From Serinus canaria (Eukaryota; Chordata; Aves; Passeriformes; Fringillidae): DNA of 64,000 bases. The notes under the pieces are model-generated. The model made no database searches, was not told where the DNA came from, and was given only the letters and a program-made list of their open reading frames with translations. The position numbers and the translations under genes were made by a program. Below, piece after piece: positions 26,841 through 37,814 of this stretch (the stretch's first letter is position 1; every line of letters starts with the position of its first letter). Location of the stretch: assembly GCF_022539315.1 (NCBI RefSeq), contig NC_066343.1:51507973-51571972 (forward strand), given 5' to 3'.

Positions 26841-27722
26841 GGCTGGGTTGACCCTGGCTGGATGTCAGCTGCTCACCAAAGCCATTCTATCATTCCCCTC
26901 CTCTGCTAGCCTGGGGAGAAAAAATTTAATGAAAGGCTTCTGGGTTGAGATAAGGACAAGGAGAGGTTGTTCACCTATTAATTACTGTCATGGACAAAAC
27001 AGACTCAGCTTGGGGAAGATAAATTTCTTACCAGTCAGGACTAGGGAAATGAGAAATTAAAAACAAATCTTTAAAAAACTCACCTGCCCTCACCCCTTCC
27101 TCATGGTGCTACCTTCCTCAGGGAGCAATCCTTCAGGCACAGCCTGCTCTAGCAAGGTACCCTCATGGGGTCACAAATCCTGCCAGGAAACCTGCTCTAG
27201 TATGAGCTCCTCTCTCCATGGGGCCACAGGTCCTGCCAGGACCCTGCTCCAGTGTGGACTTCCCATGGGGTTGCAGCCACCTTTGGGCTGCAACATCCAC
27301 ATGTTCCAGTGTGGGCTCCTCAATGGGTTGCAGATGGATCTCTGCTCCACCGTGGATCTCCATGGGCTGCAGGGGCTGCCTCAGCATGGTCTGCACCAGG
27401 GACTGCAGCCAGATCTCAGCTCCAGCAGGGGAGCACCTCCTGCCCCTCCTTCTGCACGGATGTGGTAGTACCTACTGAGTGTCTCTCACAGCCTCAATCC
27501 TCTCTTCTCTGGCTGTAGCTGCTGTTGCTTGATACGCTTTCTTTCCTTTATTAAATATATTTTCTTGAGGTGCTATCATCATCAGCCTTGTCCAGCAGGA
27601 AGTCCATCTTGGAGCTGGCTGGCACAGGCTCTGTCAAATACATTGGGGAATTCCTGGCATCTTCTCACAGAATCCACCCCCAACCTCCTCCTGCTACCAA
27701 AAACTTGCCATAGACTTTCCCA
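26841..27722. mobile_element. Degraded avian LTR-like interspersed repeat, about 0.9 kb
   Basis: The stretch follows, in order, the landmarks of a long repeat common in bird genomes. It opens with 'gggttgaccctggctggatg'. The block 'gagataaggacaaggagagg' comes next. A series of degenerate units of roughly 40 bp with the pattern CTCCAGTGTGG...CCATGGG.TGCAG follows. It closes with a segment around 'gcatcttctcacagaatcca' and 'ctaccaaaaacttgcca'. I believe it is a solo LTR of an endogenous retrovirus (ERVL-like), but I cannot name the family or orient it with certainty. I did not find a convincing target-site duplication. No viral gene is present. The open frames of up to 121 codons inside come from its GC-rich repeat units. 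Confidence 0.7.
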
Positions 27723-29261
27723 TTTGAAAAAATGCCTCATAAAAAGGCTTGTGGTTTTTGCTTTCTCTGTTTTCTAAAAAAGACTGGTATTATAAAGATG
27801 AGTATCCCTTAGCCATAGAAAATGAAAGAGTTATGTAGCTCTGAAGAAAGAGGACCAGGATAGAGCATGTAACTGTCAGCTTGAAATACTAAACAGCACT
27901 GGGGTACCTTCAGTACAGATTTACTGCATCTCAGCAACAGATCACACTGCTCTGAAGTATCTCTTCCGTGAGCAGAAATTATCATCGCCGAGAACAACCC
28001 AGGTGTTGTAAAAACATCGAGTTAAAACAGATATTAGACCTGAAATAAAACTCAAGGTCACACTGTAAACACACATTAGTGTGCCACATATACTCCACAT
28101 TTGCTGCCCAAATACCGGTTTTCTTATGCTTATACATTCTGATTTAAATGCCACTTTAATGACACTGTAGTCATAGAAATACTCAGCAGGCCAAGTCTGT
28201 TTTAATTACAATTACAGATTAGAGTCTAATTCCTAGTCTTTCCTTTCATATCCTTTTATTCCCATGCCAAAGAAAATACGTAGTGAGGCATTTATGTTGG
28301 TATATATTATCCTCCGGATTACATGTCTAGCCTAATAAATTCATTAGCAAGACAAGTAGTACAAATGTTGGCTCTGCATCTCTTTCACTAAAGCTCATTA
28401 TTTCCTTTTCTTCCCTTCTTAATTTGTCTGTGTTGGAATGCATTCAGCATTTTTGCTGTTTTCAGACACTAATAAAATGGTGGGCTGGACACGTACACCA
28501 GTGCTGAGAGCCAGGAGCAGGACTACTGCCCTGCTTATGCATCCTTCCTGAAAGGGAAATCCAGGTCAACTGATAGTCCAGATTCTTCATGTGACCATCA
28601 CAGGGCAGGGTGGGTGGAAGAAGGCCAGCACAGTGCTTCTTCAGCAGAACTAATACAGAAGAAACCAATATGTGCAAATGTATGTGTACTTCAAATTTGT
28701 GAAATAACTTACTAGGGGAATCTCTCAGAAGTGAGGAAAAGAATGAAGAGGGAAAAAAAAAAAAAAGGAAATCTAACCTTTACTAAGGAAAATAAAACCA
28801 AACCAACAAACAAACAAAGAAAACCACCAAAAAAAAAAAAAAAAAACACCAAAACCAAAAAAAACCAACCCAACAAACCACGTGAGAACAGGCAAGCGCC
28901 TATAATCTAAGTTTCAGCCAAAATAAAACTTTCTGGTTTGCCATAAACTAGGTTCAGCCACTTTCCTCACAGAAGGTTTGTGTATCATGCCTTGGGTCCA
29001 GCAACGGCAGAGCCACCCCAGTAAAGAGCAGTGATGATGAGGATGTTACCCACCCCTGCAGTCTGATCACTTAGCTGTGATTCAGGCATCAGTATGGCAG
29101 CACCGCTGAATGCAAAGCCAAAAAACAGAGAAAACTATTCAAAAGTTAAGACACTCCTGTTTTGACTGTTCTTTTCTTTGGAAACAATGGAAAATATTCC
29201 TCCTTCCTTAGAGATCTGCAAGAGTCCCAGGAAAACCCAAGAAACCCAGCTCAAATTCAGT
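27723..29261. other. Intergenic DNA, no recognised gene
   Basis: Nothing coding recognised. It contains an A-rich low-complexity tract at about 28,750-28,876. Confidence 0.55.
28750..28876. repeat. A-rich / CAAA-rich low-complexity tract
   Basis: Two long A runs and many CAAA, CCAAAA and CAAC motifs. It could be the tail of an old retroposed sequence, but no body is recognisable beside it. Confidence 0.8.
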
Positions 29262-29330
29262 GTTGATCCTGTTGTGAGTAAGAGGCTGGACTAGAGGATC
29301 TTCCAAACTCACCAATCCAATGACTGACTT
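29262..29330 (+). mobile_element. Short CR1 3'-end fragment, sense
   Basis: The + strand holds 'gaggctggactagaggatct' followed by 'tccaaactcaccaatccaatgact', resembling the CR1 3' terminal segment (GTTGGACTAGATGATCTTCCAA type). It is short and diverged, so assignment is moderate. Confidence 0.5.
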
Positions 29331-31459
29331 TTGAGAGCTGCCTTTCTACAACCTTGAATAGCCTTTAAAGCGGCTTTCAGAACAGCAGAAACATCTAGAA
29401 TTCATTGGAAAACCAGCACTTCACAAAGTTGCAGCTATGTCTGTACACTGCCCACCTCCTCATCTAGCCAACAAGTGGCTGAGGCTGCCTCGCACCGCGC
29501 CACGTCCGCCTCCACTTCTCCACCACCTTGGAAGAAGGAGGAGGCGCCTTCTTTCAAACTAGTTAAATGACAGGCATCATTCAAGCCAATTCAATTAAAA
29601 TAGCACAAAGTTGCATGTTGATTAAAATCAGACAGTGAAGTTTAATGGGCTGGTGGGTTATTTTTATAAATCTATGGCAGATCAAACAACTACAATTAAA
29701 CCCAAATGGGTATATGTGTACATACATACATAAAGCCAGTTTAAATAAATACAAAATTGCAAATATACCATTAATTTATATGTACAGAAGGCTGTAGCTT
29801 GGCCCTCTGGGATCCTAACATTCTCTTTTATTAACTTTTTTACCACATGAGAAGTCTATTTTATATGCAAGCACTAATACATGAATCTGTAAATACTACC
29901 AATATTTAATTTTCTACAAAATCCATCAAGTCAGGACAGCCTTGGTTAGATTGGGCATGTCACTGAAGTATGCAACACAGACTTTAAAAATAATCCCCAT
30001 TTTTTCAAAAACAGTACATTTAAGAAATACTTGACCTGTGCAGCCACAGACTCCATAAATAGTTTTGTGGATAATATATTATCCACAAAATAAGTTAATA
30101 CTAAATAATTAGTATTGTGCAACCAAACCCACAACACCCACAGGTTTCAAAGTGCTTAGCAAGACAATAGAAATTATGGTTCCCATTTTACAATGGGAAC
30201 AGATGAAACAAAAAACTCAGGTGGCTTGTCTGAGAACATACTGAAAATCATTGTCACAAATGTGGAAAAATGCCTGAGAATCCTGACTCTCAAACCAGTC
30301 TTGAGCCACGAATTACTTCACTGACTAAATTTATAAACAAAATCTGAGACTAAAAAGCAGCTCGGTCCTTTCAGCTCAAATAAGGAACAAAGATTTCTCA
30401 TTGATATGAGATATGGTCATTACAGCAATCTGTAGATCACTAAGACCAGATACAGATATCCCAAAGTCACTCATGGGGAAAGGTCCCTTAATAAAAGACA
30501 GGTGGCCAGAAAGAAGACAGTGGCACGGAGAAAGCTAAACCCCAGAATCCACTGGAACCACCAAAACTGAACTTGTGGCAGGGCAGCACTCCAGGGAAAC
30601 CCCCGAAATGCCAGCAGCATTTCTGAGCTGCAGAAGTTTCTGCAGAGACCCCTGCACTTACAAACACTTCCCTCATGCCGGAGTGTGGGAAGCCCGGCTG
30701 CGAGAAGGCTCCCGAGCCATTTCACTCCTCGGAGGCCTGGCAGGGCCATGGCAGGCAGAGGCTGTAGGAAAACTCTTGCTCCACAGCTGAGCCAGGGCCC
30801 TTTCAGGCACCTGTCAGCCTGGGATGATGGTAGTGCACAGCCACAGGACTTGCACAGAAACACACTTAATGCAGGGTCTTCATCTCTGTAATATGGCTAT
30901 TCTTATGATTACTGCTCAACTTTGTGTGTTCAACACTTCAACAAAGCACCCCACTGCTGAACACCAACTGGAAATAGCTCTGTGTGTAGGGATACTGTCT
31001 CAAGAGGACTGGGATTTCACATAAATATATTCCTACAGGCAGAGACAGAAATTAAGATTGACCTCTTTTGGCACAAATACCTGCCCCAAGTGGCTGCAGA
31101 GACCGCCCTTAGGGCACGTATGTATTCTGCACAACTGTGTGCACTCAACAGTGCACAACTATTTCAACCAACCTTCACTGTTTGTGAAACCAGCAGTGCT
31201 GGCACAGCACCTGATCACATGCTTTGTAGAAGGAAAAGCAATGTCCAGGTTAGCTGTGAGAACAATGGTACACACAATGCAGTTTATAGGGATCTTCTTT
31301 CCCTTATATTATCCAGTCATATTCACTTTGCAAAGATCAATGCAGCTCCCACAGTCGAGAAGTGTGGAACTTCAGGTGGGGTCACATGGCTCATTTGGTG
31401 TTCATGCTGATCTCTTGGTTTTTTTCCGTGAGATGGGCACTTGCAGTTTTCCTGAGGTA
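29331..31459. other. Region downstream of GCNT4, no separate gene recognised
   Basis: No coding region is supported. Some of this could belong to a longer GCNT4 3' UTR, because another minus-strand AATAAA occurs at 29,827-29,832. The + strand is open in two frames at about 30,982-31,492, with no recognisable protein. A small GC-rich patch lies at 29,485-29,545. Confidence 0.5.
30063..30116. repeat. Two adjacent AT-rich palindromes
   Basis: Positions 30,063-30,090 form a perfect 28-bp palindrome with no spacer (half-site 'ttttgtggataata'). Six bases later, 30,097-30,116 form a second inverted repeat: 8-bp arms 'aatactaa'/'ttagtatt' with a 4-base loop. Confidence 0.95.
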
Positions 31460-31854
31460 GCAGATACAGAGGTCTTCCCTTTATTCCTTTAATAAAAGCA
31501 AAAGTGAAGGAAAAGAGGACAGGCAGACAGAAGTGCTGAAGTTTCTTATGAAAGACACAAACACACTTGAAGTAAAATACATTTCTGAAATACACCACTG
31601 GAACAGAGAGCACAAGAGCCTCCAAAAGCAAACTTCACCATCTCAGAATCACCCTGAAGACAATTACAGGTTTAATGTGGCAAAACAGTTAATCAGCAAG
31701 AAATTACATAAATAAATAGCCAGACACCTGGCTCTGCAGGGCCCCGGATGTTGTCTAGACTGGACTTTTTCCTCACTGCCATCCTGAAGCAGGTGAAGGC
31801 AGCAGGACTGCAGGTGCTGTGCGCACAGCAGGGACAGCAGAGAACACGGAGCTG
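31460..31854 (-). other. GCNT4: Predicted GCNT4 3' UTR (proximal form)
   Basis: The stop codon ends at 31,855. The first canonical AATAAA on the minus strand downstream is at 31,485-31,480, with T/G-rich sequence after it. Cleavage about 20 bases later would give a 3' UTR of roughly 0.4 kb. Use of later signals is possible, so the end is approximate. Confidence 0.45.
31480..31485 (-). terminator. GCNT4: Candidate polyadenylation signal of GCNT4
   Basis: A canonical AATAAA on the minus strand, 370 bases past the stop codon. It is followed by 'gggaagacctctgtatctgc', which offers a modest T/G-rich downstream element. Confidence 0.5.
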
Positions 31855-33222
31855 CTATGTCGAGGCATTCGCAGAACTTAAGTGCAGAAAGTGCTCATCA
31901 GAGGACAAATGCACCCACTCCTTCTGCTGTTCTGCCACCTTTTCTGCCAAGCATTTTACCAGGACAGGATCTACTTTGGAGTCGATCTTGTTGGCAAACC
32001 AGTGTCCATAATTCAGAAGCCATCTTAATTCTCCAGCCCCGTAGATGCAGACACTGCGAAGGTGGGTACCAGTGCACGGAGGATACAAATAGTCTTCAAG
32101 ATAATTCCATTTCACCAGACGAGTTTTGCTTTGTAAGTCTGTTACATCCTGGGACGACCTTGGAACTTCCCCAGGGACCCCAGGAACACGTACAAGAGTG
32201 GCCCAGAAATGTTCATCTGGAGAGTATGTGTCCCTTGACCACTCAAAAAAATCTTTTGCAAGCGAGCTTTCAAGGGTATATTGAATAAATTCTCGGCTTA
32301 AAACAAAATAGGCACTGCCTACAAATATCTCAATACCATGAGGTGGAGGATTCTTGGAAATGTTGGTTTTTATAGGCATCTGCATGTATTCATAAGGCAC
32401 TTTCATAAGTTCATAGTGATAAGTAAATCGTTCTCTTTTGCTACTGCTTGGCTTTGAAGTTTCCAGCATGTTTCCTCCACCGAGTTTCTTCAGTTCAGCA
32501 ACCAACTCGAAATTGGATCTCAAAGGGAAATCTTGGCCACACAAATTGATAACATACTTCCAAGGAACTGGAGAGTCCATCAAATCAGACAAACAATTGA
32601 AATCTGCTTGCAGACGTGAAATATGTGCGTAGTCCACTGTCTCCAGTTTTGATGCAATGAAAATATTTGGGAAGCATTTAGCTAGATTGTTCAAAGCAGA
32701 TTTGAAACTTTTTGCTGCTTTTTGATCATAATGGATGCAGTAAATATTTTGACGACTGTACAACGAATGTATGAGCCTTTCTACCATTGCTGCATCTTTG
32801 TGAACAACCAGAGAATAGGCAATTGGAAAACTCTCCTCCTCTGGAGAAACAGGTTTTAGCTGGTATTTCCTAAGTGAACGATACACGTGACAGTCACTTG
32901 TCATTGCTACAACATCTTCATCAGCTAAATCAACTATTTCTTTTCTTCTTATCTCTAAACTCTTGCCAATTTCATGAGGATCCTGTTCATATATAGATGA
33001 GCAGTTAATTTCATACTGGAACTCATTTCTAGGGTATGAATATCTGTTTCTAACGTAAGAAGAAGTGCTCAAGAAGTGCTCAACTAAGTAAATGCCTTTA
33101 GAGGGAAAGAAGTGTCTTTCGACATGGAGGAGCTTCAGCAGTGCAATCAGCCACCCAGTAACACACAGAATCAAAATCTTCCTTCGTGAGGGACATTTGT
33201 TGGACCACTTGTGTCTCTTCAT
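31855..33222 (-). CDS. GCNT4: GCNT4, core 2 beta-1,6-N-acetylglucosaminyltransferase (C2GnT3)
   Basis: This Golgi enzyme adds GlcNAc from UDP-GlcNAc in beta-1,6 linkage to the GalNAc of Gal-beta-1,3-GalNAc on Ser/Thr, forming core 2 O-glycans. It belongs to family GT14 (Branch domain). The 455-residue product matches the roughly 453 of the human enzyme, and motifs such as [14 protein letters not shown] and S-P-D-E-H-F-W-A-T follow GCNT4 rather than GCNT1. Residues 1-14 are a basic cytosolic tail, about 15-32 the signal anchor, and the rest is lumenal. The nine family cysteines are present (C74, C111, C162, C183, C210, C228, C383, C392, C424). E337 aligns with the catalytic glutamate of mouse C2GnT-L (E320). 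R389 and K412 align with its R378 and K401, which neutralise the UDP phosphates in place of a metal. N-glycosylation sequons lie at N73, N287 and N452. The start is chosen because a splice acceptor ends at 33,224, one base before the ATG; the seven codons upstream in frame are intronic. The coding sequence is one uninterrupted exon, as in mammals. Confidence 0.97.
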   Translation of the reverse strand: MKRHKWSNKCPSRRKILILCVTGWLIALLKLLHVERHFFPSKGIYLVEHFLSTSSYVRNRYSYPRNEFQYEINCSSIYEQDPHEIGKSLEIRRKEIVDLADEDVVAMTSDCHVYRSLRKYQLKPVSPEEESFPIAYSLVVHKDAAMVERLIHSLYSRQNIYCIHYDQKAAKSFKSALNNLAKCFPNIFIASKLETVDYAHISRLQADFNCLSDLMDSPVPWKYVINLCGQDFPLRSNFELVAELKKLGGGNMLETSKPSSSKRERFTYHYELMKVPYEYMQMPIKTNISKNPPPHGIEIFVGSAYFVLSREFIQYTLESSLAKDFFEWSRDTYSPDEHFWATLVRVPGVPGEVPRSSQDVTDLQSKTRLVKWNYLEDYLYPPCTGTHLRSVCIYGAGELRWLLNYGHWFANKIDSKVDPVLVKCLAEKVAEQQKEWVHLSSDEHFLHLSSANAST

Positions 33223-33241
33223 TCTGCAAGAAAAAAAAGAC
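33223..33241 (-). other. GCNT4: Splice acceptor of the GCNT4 coding exon
   Basis: On the minus strand a pyrimidine tract 'tcttttttttcttgcag' ends at 33,224. A single A and then the ATG follow. This strong acceptor fixes the 5' edge of the coding exon at 33,223. Confidence 0.9.
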
Positions 33242-34494
33242 ACAGTGTTGCTTTAAATCAGAAGTCATCTCTGAAAACATTAGAGACCATTCCAATCTCT
33301 AAGAAAGATATGTGCACTCCAGTCTGCCTACAGCATAAATACCACCTTGTTAGGAAGGCCACTGATAATCTCTCTTTTCTTCCTAATCATAATTCTAAAA
33401 TTTCATTCCCCTGAATTAGCTAAGTGAAGGCAATAAAACAGATGATTTCCAGTCAAATAAGAGTATCATAACAAGACTCCCACTGTTTTTTTTCTCAAAA
33501 TCATTTTAAAATTTCTGATGAGCCACAAACTGAAGTACAGCAAACCCTGGATTGGCAAAAACATTACTGTCATCCATGTGAGTAGGACGGATTGTTTATT
33601 TTCCTGAGTAACTACAATGCATTCAATGGGAGCAGCAAAGGGATGTCTAGTAAGTCTGCAAAGAATGTGAGCCTGATTGTAGATATTAGTATTGGTTTTT
33701 AAAGGAGCATGAAACTGAAAGTTTTAGTATTCAAACACTGCTTTCCCATTATCACAAACACTGGAGCTGGCTCATAAAGATGTCCAAGGGGAAATGAATT
33801 TCCCTCCTATCCTGTGCCAACAGAATCTGACAAGCCCAAAGTCTCCTTTCTCTCTTTAGATTCCTTCTGGAAAGTACTTCTAACTTGCCCTGAAGACAGA
33901 GGTGGATAAAGACATAGCACTTTCATATATATATGAACATTTAAAGAGTGTACCCTTCTGAAGGCAAAAGGGGTGGTAGCAGTAAGCATCCGTCCAGCTG
34001 TCTGTCATGTGACACAACCTTGGATGTGACCACAAAAACACATGTGGCCCCTTTTTATACAGCATCTTATTTAATAAAACTCCTGTGTAGCACATTAACA
34101 ACTGAGGGATTACCACAATAAAAGCTAAACACAGAGATCCTTTTCCACACAGCTTTGCTTTACTGGCTGAGTGTAATCAGCATTATTACTACTCCCAAAT
34201 TGAAATTAGCTCAGAACCACATAACAAGTGCAGCAGTAAACTTAGCTCTACTTAGCTTAAACGAAACTCTACTTTGTTTTTAAATTGAACAGCTCCCAGT
34301 GTTTTATTTTGAATAGAAGCTTTCCAGAGTGCTTCCAGAGCCAATAAAACGGTGGGGCCAGCGGATGTGGCTCGGATGCCTGAACGTCTCACACATGAAT
34401 GTAAAATGAAGTACTGAGATGTGCATTCAAATATATTGCAAGACAAACTTGGACATCTTTAGCATTCCCTTTGATGTCAGGTCTTGCAAGCTGT

Positions 34495-34528
34495 AGCTAC
34501 ATTCAAATTGCAGCTACATTCAAATTGC
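34495..34528. repeat. Perfect 17-bp tandem duplication
   Basis: The unit 'agctacattcaaattgc' at 34,495-34,511 is repeated exactly at 34,512-34,528. Confidence 0.95.
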
Positions 34529-34766
34529 AGGGCTTTTTCATTTGTCTGTTCTTCCTTGACTTTGCCTTTCCCTGTGCATGCTTGTCCTCAACATTTCTCT
34601 TCTAGGGCAACAGAAAGAAGGAAATGTTATCTCCTGGGGGTTGCCAGGTACAGACCAGGGTCAGCCAACACATACCTATTTCGTAGAAACCAAAGCTCAG
34701 CAACTCCCTGCAGGTTTTAGAAACAGTCTCCAGGTATGCTAACAAAGAAAGAGAAAAAACAGATCT

Positions 34767-34945
34767 CATAGAATCATTGAACAGTTTGAGTTGGAAGGGA
34801 TTTTAAAGATAATCTCATTCCAAAATCTCTGCCATGAGCAGGGAACCTTCTCCTAGGCCTTGAATAATTCCAGGGATGGGGAATCTACAACTTCTCTGGG
34901 CAATCTGTTGCAGTGCTTCATCACCCTCAAAATGAAGTGAGACAT
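34767..34945 (-). mobile_element. CR1 3'-end fragment, antisense
   Basis: The + strand reads as a CR1 3' end in reverse: 'catagaatcattgaacagtt', then 'gagttggaagggattttaaa', 'gccatgagcagggaaccttc' and 'acttctctgggcaatctgtt'. The order is that of the CR1 3' terminal 200 bp. The element is 5'-truncated, as most CR1 copies are. Confidence 0.9.
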
Positions 34946-35506
34946 TCATATCCCTATAAAGCCAAAAATACCCACGTTCCCCCACAGCAAGCAGATGTTT
35001 TCCTTTATCTCTTCTTCAAATTAATCCCAGCCCAAGGTCTAATCTGGGTTTCACCTTTACCTACCTCCTTTACGTAGGAGGTACGTATCTGTGTTCCTGG
35101 AAAAAAAAAAAATCACTTTTAAAAACTGCTCCTAACCAAAGGCAGGTTTTCAGTCATATAAAAAAAGCCCTATAGAGGAGAAAACAGGTAAGCTGCCCTG
35201 GCTTTTTTCTTTGGAGGGAGAAGACCTATGTGGTGTAGCCTCTCTGTGAAGCCTACGGCATGCCTCTGCCCAGTGTCTCCCTGGCTACCAAGGACAACAC
35301 CTACCACCCCTGCCTGAACAGGGATTGCTTAAATCAAGGAGAGAATCTTCTCTTATTCTCTCCTTCAAAAAGGCAAGTCTGGACAAAGAAAAAGGGGGGG
35401 GAAATACAACACATTCCAAACTTCTCCCTAACCTCTCTATCTGTGTCAGCCCTGGCCAGCTTCTGCCCAGTGCCAAACATTCCGTTGCTATGAAACCAAA
35501 CAAAGC
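34946..35506. other. Intronic sequence between CR1 copies
   Basis: Nothing I can name. It includes a small inverted repeat at about 35,062-35,083 ('tacctcct'/'aggaggta' arms). Confidence 0.5.
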
Positions 35507-36818
35507 CATAGAATCTTAGAATGTCCTGAGTTGGAAGGGGCCCACAAGAATCTGTGAACGACAACTCCTGACCCAGCACAGGACACCCCAAGAGTCACAT
35601 CATGTGCCTGAGAGCATTGCCCACCTCTGGACCACGAGAGTACTGAACTGTATCAGGCTGGTGCTCTGTGTCTCCTTCCCTGGGGGGCTTCTTCCAGTGC
35701 CCAGCCACACTCTGGGTGAAGACCCTTTTCCTGACACTTAACTTAAACCTCCCCCAACAAAACTTCAGACTGCTCCCTCAGGTCCTGCCACTGTTCACCA
35801 CAGAGAAGAAATCAGTGCCTGTCCATCTCCTTTCCCTCAAAAGGAAGCTGTAGGTCACTGTGAGACCTCCCCTCAGTCTCCTCTGGGCTGAACAGACCAG
35901 GTGACCTCAGCTGCTCCTCATATGGCTTCCCCTCCTGGATCCTCCAGGTCCTTCACCATCCTTGTGACCCCTCCTCCAATAGTTTTATATCTCACTTACA
36001 CTGTGGCACCCAGAACTGCCCCCAGCACTCGAGGTGAGGCTGCCCCAGTGCAGAGCAGAGCAGGACAATCCCCTCCCTTGCTTGGCTGGCCATGCTGTGC
36101 CTGATGTCCCCAGGACACAGGTGGCCCTCCTGACTGTCAGGGCGCTGCTGACCATGTTCAACTTGCCATCAGCCAGGACCCCCTGGTCTGCTTCCACAGG
36201 GCTGCTCTCCCAGCCTTTTTTCATCCAGTCTGTCCATATATCCAGGCTTGTCCTGTCCCAGGTGCAGAATCCAGCACCTGCTTTTCTTAAACTCCATATG
36301 ATTGGTGATTGCCCAACTCTCTTATTAGTTGAGATCTCTCTTCAGGGCCTCTCTGCCTCCAACAGCCCCTCCCAATTTAGTGTCCCAGTTTATTTCTTTA
36401 TCTTGTGTTCTGTATCCAAGTCATTAGTGAAGATGTTGAGGAGCGCTGGCCCTAAGATGGAGCACTGTGGTGACAGGTGACCTGCCTGATGCCACCCCAA
36501 CCACTGTAACCCTTTGTGTCTGACCCGTCAGGCAGCTGTTTACCCACTATATGACATTTCCAGAAGAATCCAGTGAGAGACAGTATCAGAAGCTTTACTG
36601 AAATGAAAAAATATCACGTCATCAACAAGCTGAGCTACCTTGTCATAAAAGGGAATTAGTTTGTCAAGCAGGACCCTCCCCTCGTGAAGCCATGCAGGCT
36701 ATGACCAATGACTGCATTTTCTTTCAGGGGTTTTTCAGTAACTCCCAGAACAATCTTCTCCATAATTTAATCAGGCACTGGAGTGAGACTGACAGTACTG
36801 TAGTTATCCCTCTTACCA
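35507..36818 (-). mobile_element. CR1 LINE, antisense, 3' part of ORF2 plus 3' end
   Basis: This is the largest repeat in the window, about 1.3 kb. Its 3' end is at low coordinates, starting 'catagaatcttagaatgtcc'. Moving up come blocks such as 'gaacagaccaggtgacctca', 'agcactcgaggtgaggctgc' and 'gagagacagtatcagaagct', the typical antisense CR1 order. On the minus strand the upper part encodes decayed reverse transcriptase with the patterns I-M-E-K-I-V-L, G-H-S-L-H-G-F and F-S-K-A-S-D-T-V-S-H. The last is the family F-S-K-A-F-D-T-V-S-H motif with one change. Frame breaks and stops make it inactive. The 5' edge near 36,818 is a truncation inside the reverse transcriptase region. Confidence 0.93.
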
Positions 36819-37070
36819 TGAAGGAATTCTTCCCCATATCCAAACTGAACCTTCCCTGTGCAGCTTAAGGCCATTTCTTACCCTGTTGCTCATTGCTTGG
36901 GAGAAGAAGCTGATCCCCCATCTTGCTACAACCTTCTTTTAAGTAGTTGTAGACAGCAGTAGAGTCTCCCCCAAGCCTCCTCTTCTCCTGGCTAAAAAAA
37001 CTCCAGCTCCCTCAGTCACTCCTCATACCACTTACTTTCTAGACCCTTCATCACCTTTGTTTCCCTTCTA
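36819..37070 (-). mobile_element. Second CR1 fragment, antisense, abutting the first
   Basis: From 36,819 the + strand jumps back to CR1 sequence nearer the 3' end ('aaggaattcttccccatatc', 'gttgctcattgcttgggaga', 'cctcctcttctcctggctaa'). It must therefore be a separate insertion or a rearranged copy next to the larger element. The upper limit near 37,070 is approximate. Confidence 0.75.
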
Positions 37071-37797
37071 AATCAGTTATCAGTAAAAAGTTAATTTCAA
37101 CAAAAACTGGGATTTCTTGATGAACAGTGGGAGACTGAGGGATTAAATCTCTTGGGATAGAAGGGCCATCACACACCTCATTAGGTTTGATTGATCTGAA
37201 AAACTTTATTTTTTACCATATGCAGACTCAAAGCCCTACTCAGACAAAGAGCTGTTCTGTACCCACCGCTCTCTCCAGAGGAGCACAGAATGAATGAACA
37301 TGGCAGATGAGAACAGCAACTTACTGCTTTGCAAAGCACCTATCTTGGGTAGCACTGACCAGATGCTAACTCTGGTTATCTTGCCCACAAAACCTTGGGT
37401 GATGCCATACAATACACATGCAAGGCTCCATCTTTTGTATCAAGCATTGACATCTTGCTTTGTTCTGTAAAATGTGTTACTTGTCTTTTCTATGTGTGAG
37501 AAGATTCCTGAGGTACATTTGCTTGTTCCAGGACTTGAGGAGGGCAGGAGCCCCAGGTCTTCACCCAGCATAAGACTTTTATCCAGATCCTCCCTGGATT
37601 ACACAGCCCTTTCATGGGCTCCCAGGGAAATCCTCCTCTCCTGCCTCTGCACCATCCTACTAATAAACCTCACAGATTTTACTCTCTCCATGTTGGCCAA
37701 AAACACACACATGCAATTGTATCTGGTTAACAGATCCATTATCAGTTTATTATGTCAAAAATTCTGCATTTCCCTTATCACTAGCACTGAAATGCAA

Positions 37798-37814
37798 AAA
37801 AAAAAAAAAAAAAA
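37798..37814. repeat. Poly(A) tract
   Basis: A run of about 17 A on the + strand. The sequence before it has an AATAAA at about 37,662-37,667 but is not a copy of a gene I recognise. Similar short A runs occur near 47,178, 53,660 and 61,680. Confidence 0.85.

Noticed and set aside
27103..27518. Three overlapping + strand frames rich in Trp, Gly, Ser and Cys.
   Set aside because: They fall in the GC-rich units of the LTR-like repeat and are in three different frames.
30982..31492. Two overlapping + strand frames of about 140 codons.
   Set aside because: They overlap each other and lie opposite the predicted GCNT4 3' UTR. Neither has a recognisable product, so chance low stop density is the simplest reading.
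31857..32288. + strand open frame of 143 codons opposite the GCNT4 coding exon.
   Set aside because: It is a shadow of the conserved minus-strand gene, with no motif of its own.
33223..33243. Seven extra codons at the start of the GCNT4 frame (ATG at 33,243).
   Set aside because: They lie in the polypyrimidine tract and splice acceptor of the intron. The ATG at 33,222 aligns with the human start and gives the family length.
35901..36480. + strand open frames of 67-148 codons.
   Set aside because: They lie inside an antisense CR1 element.
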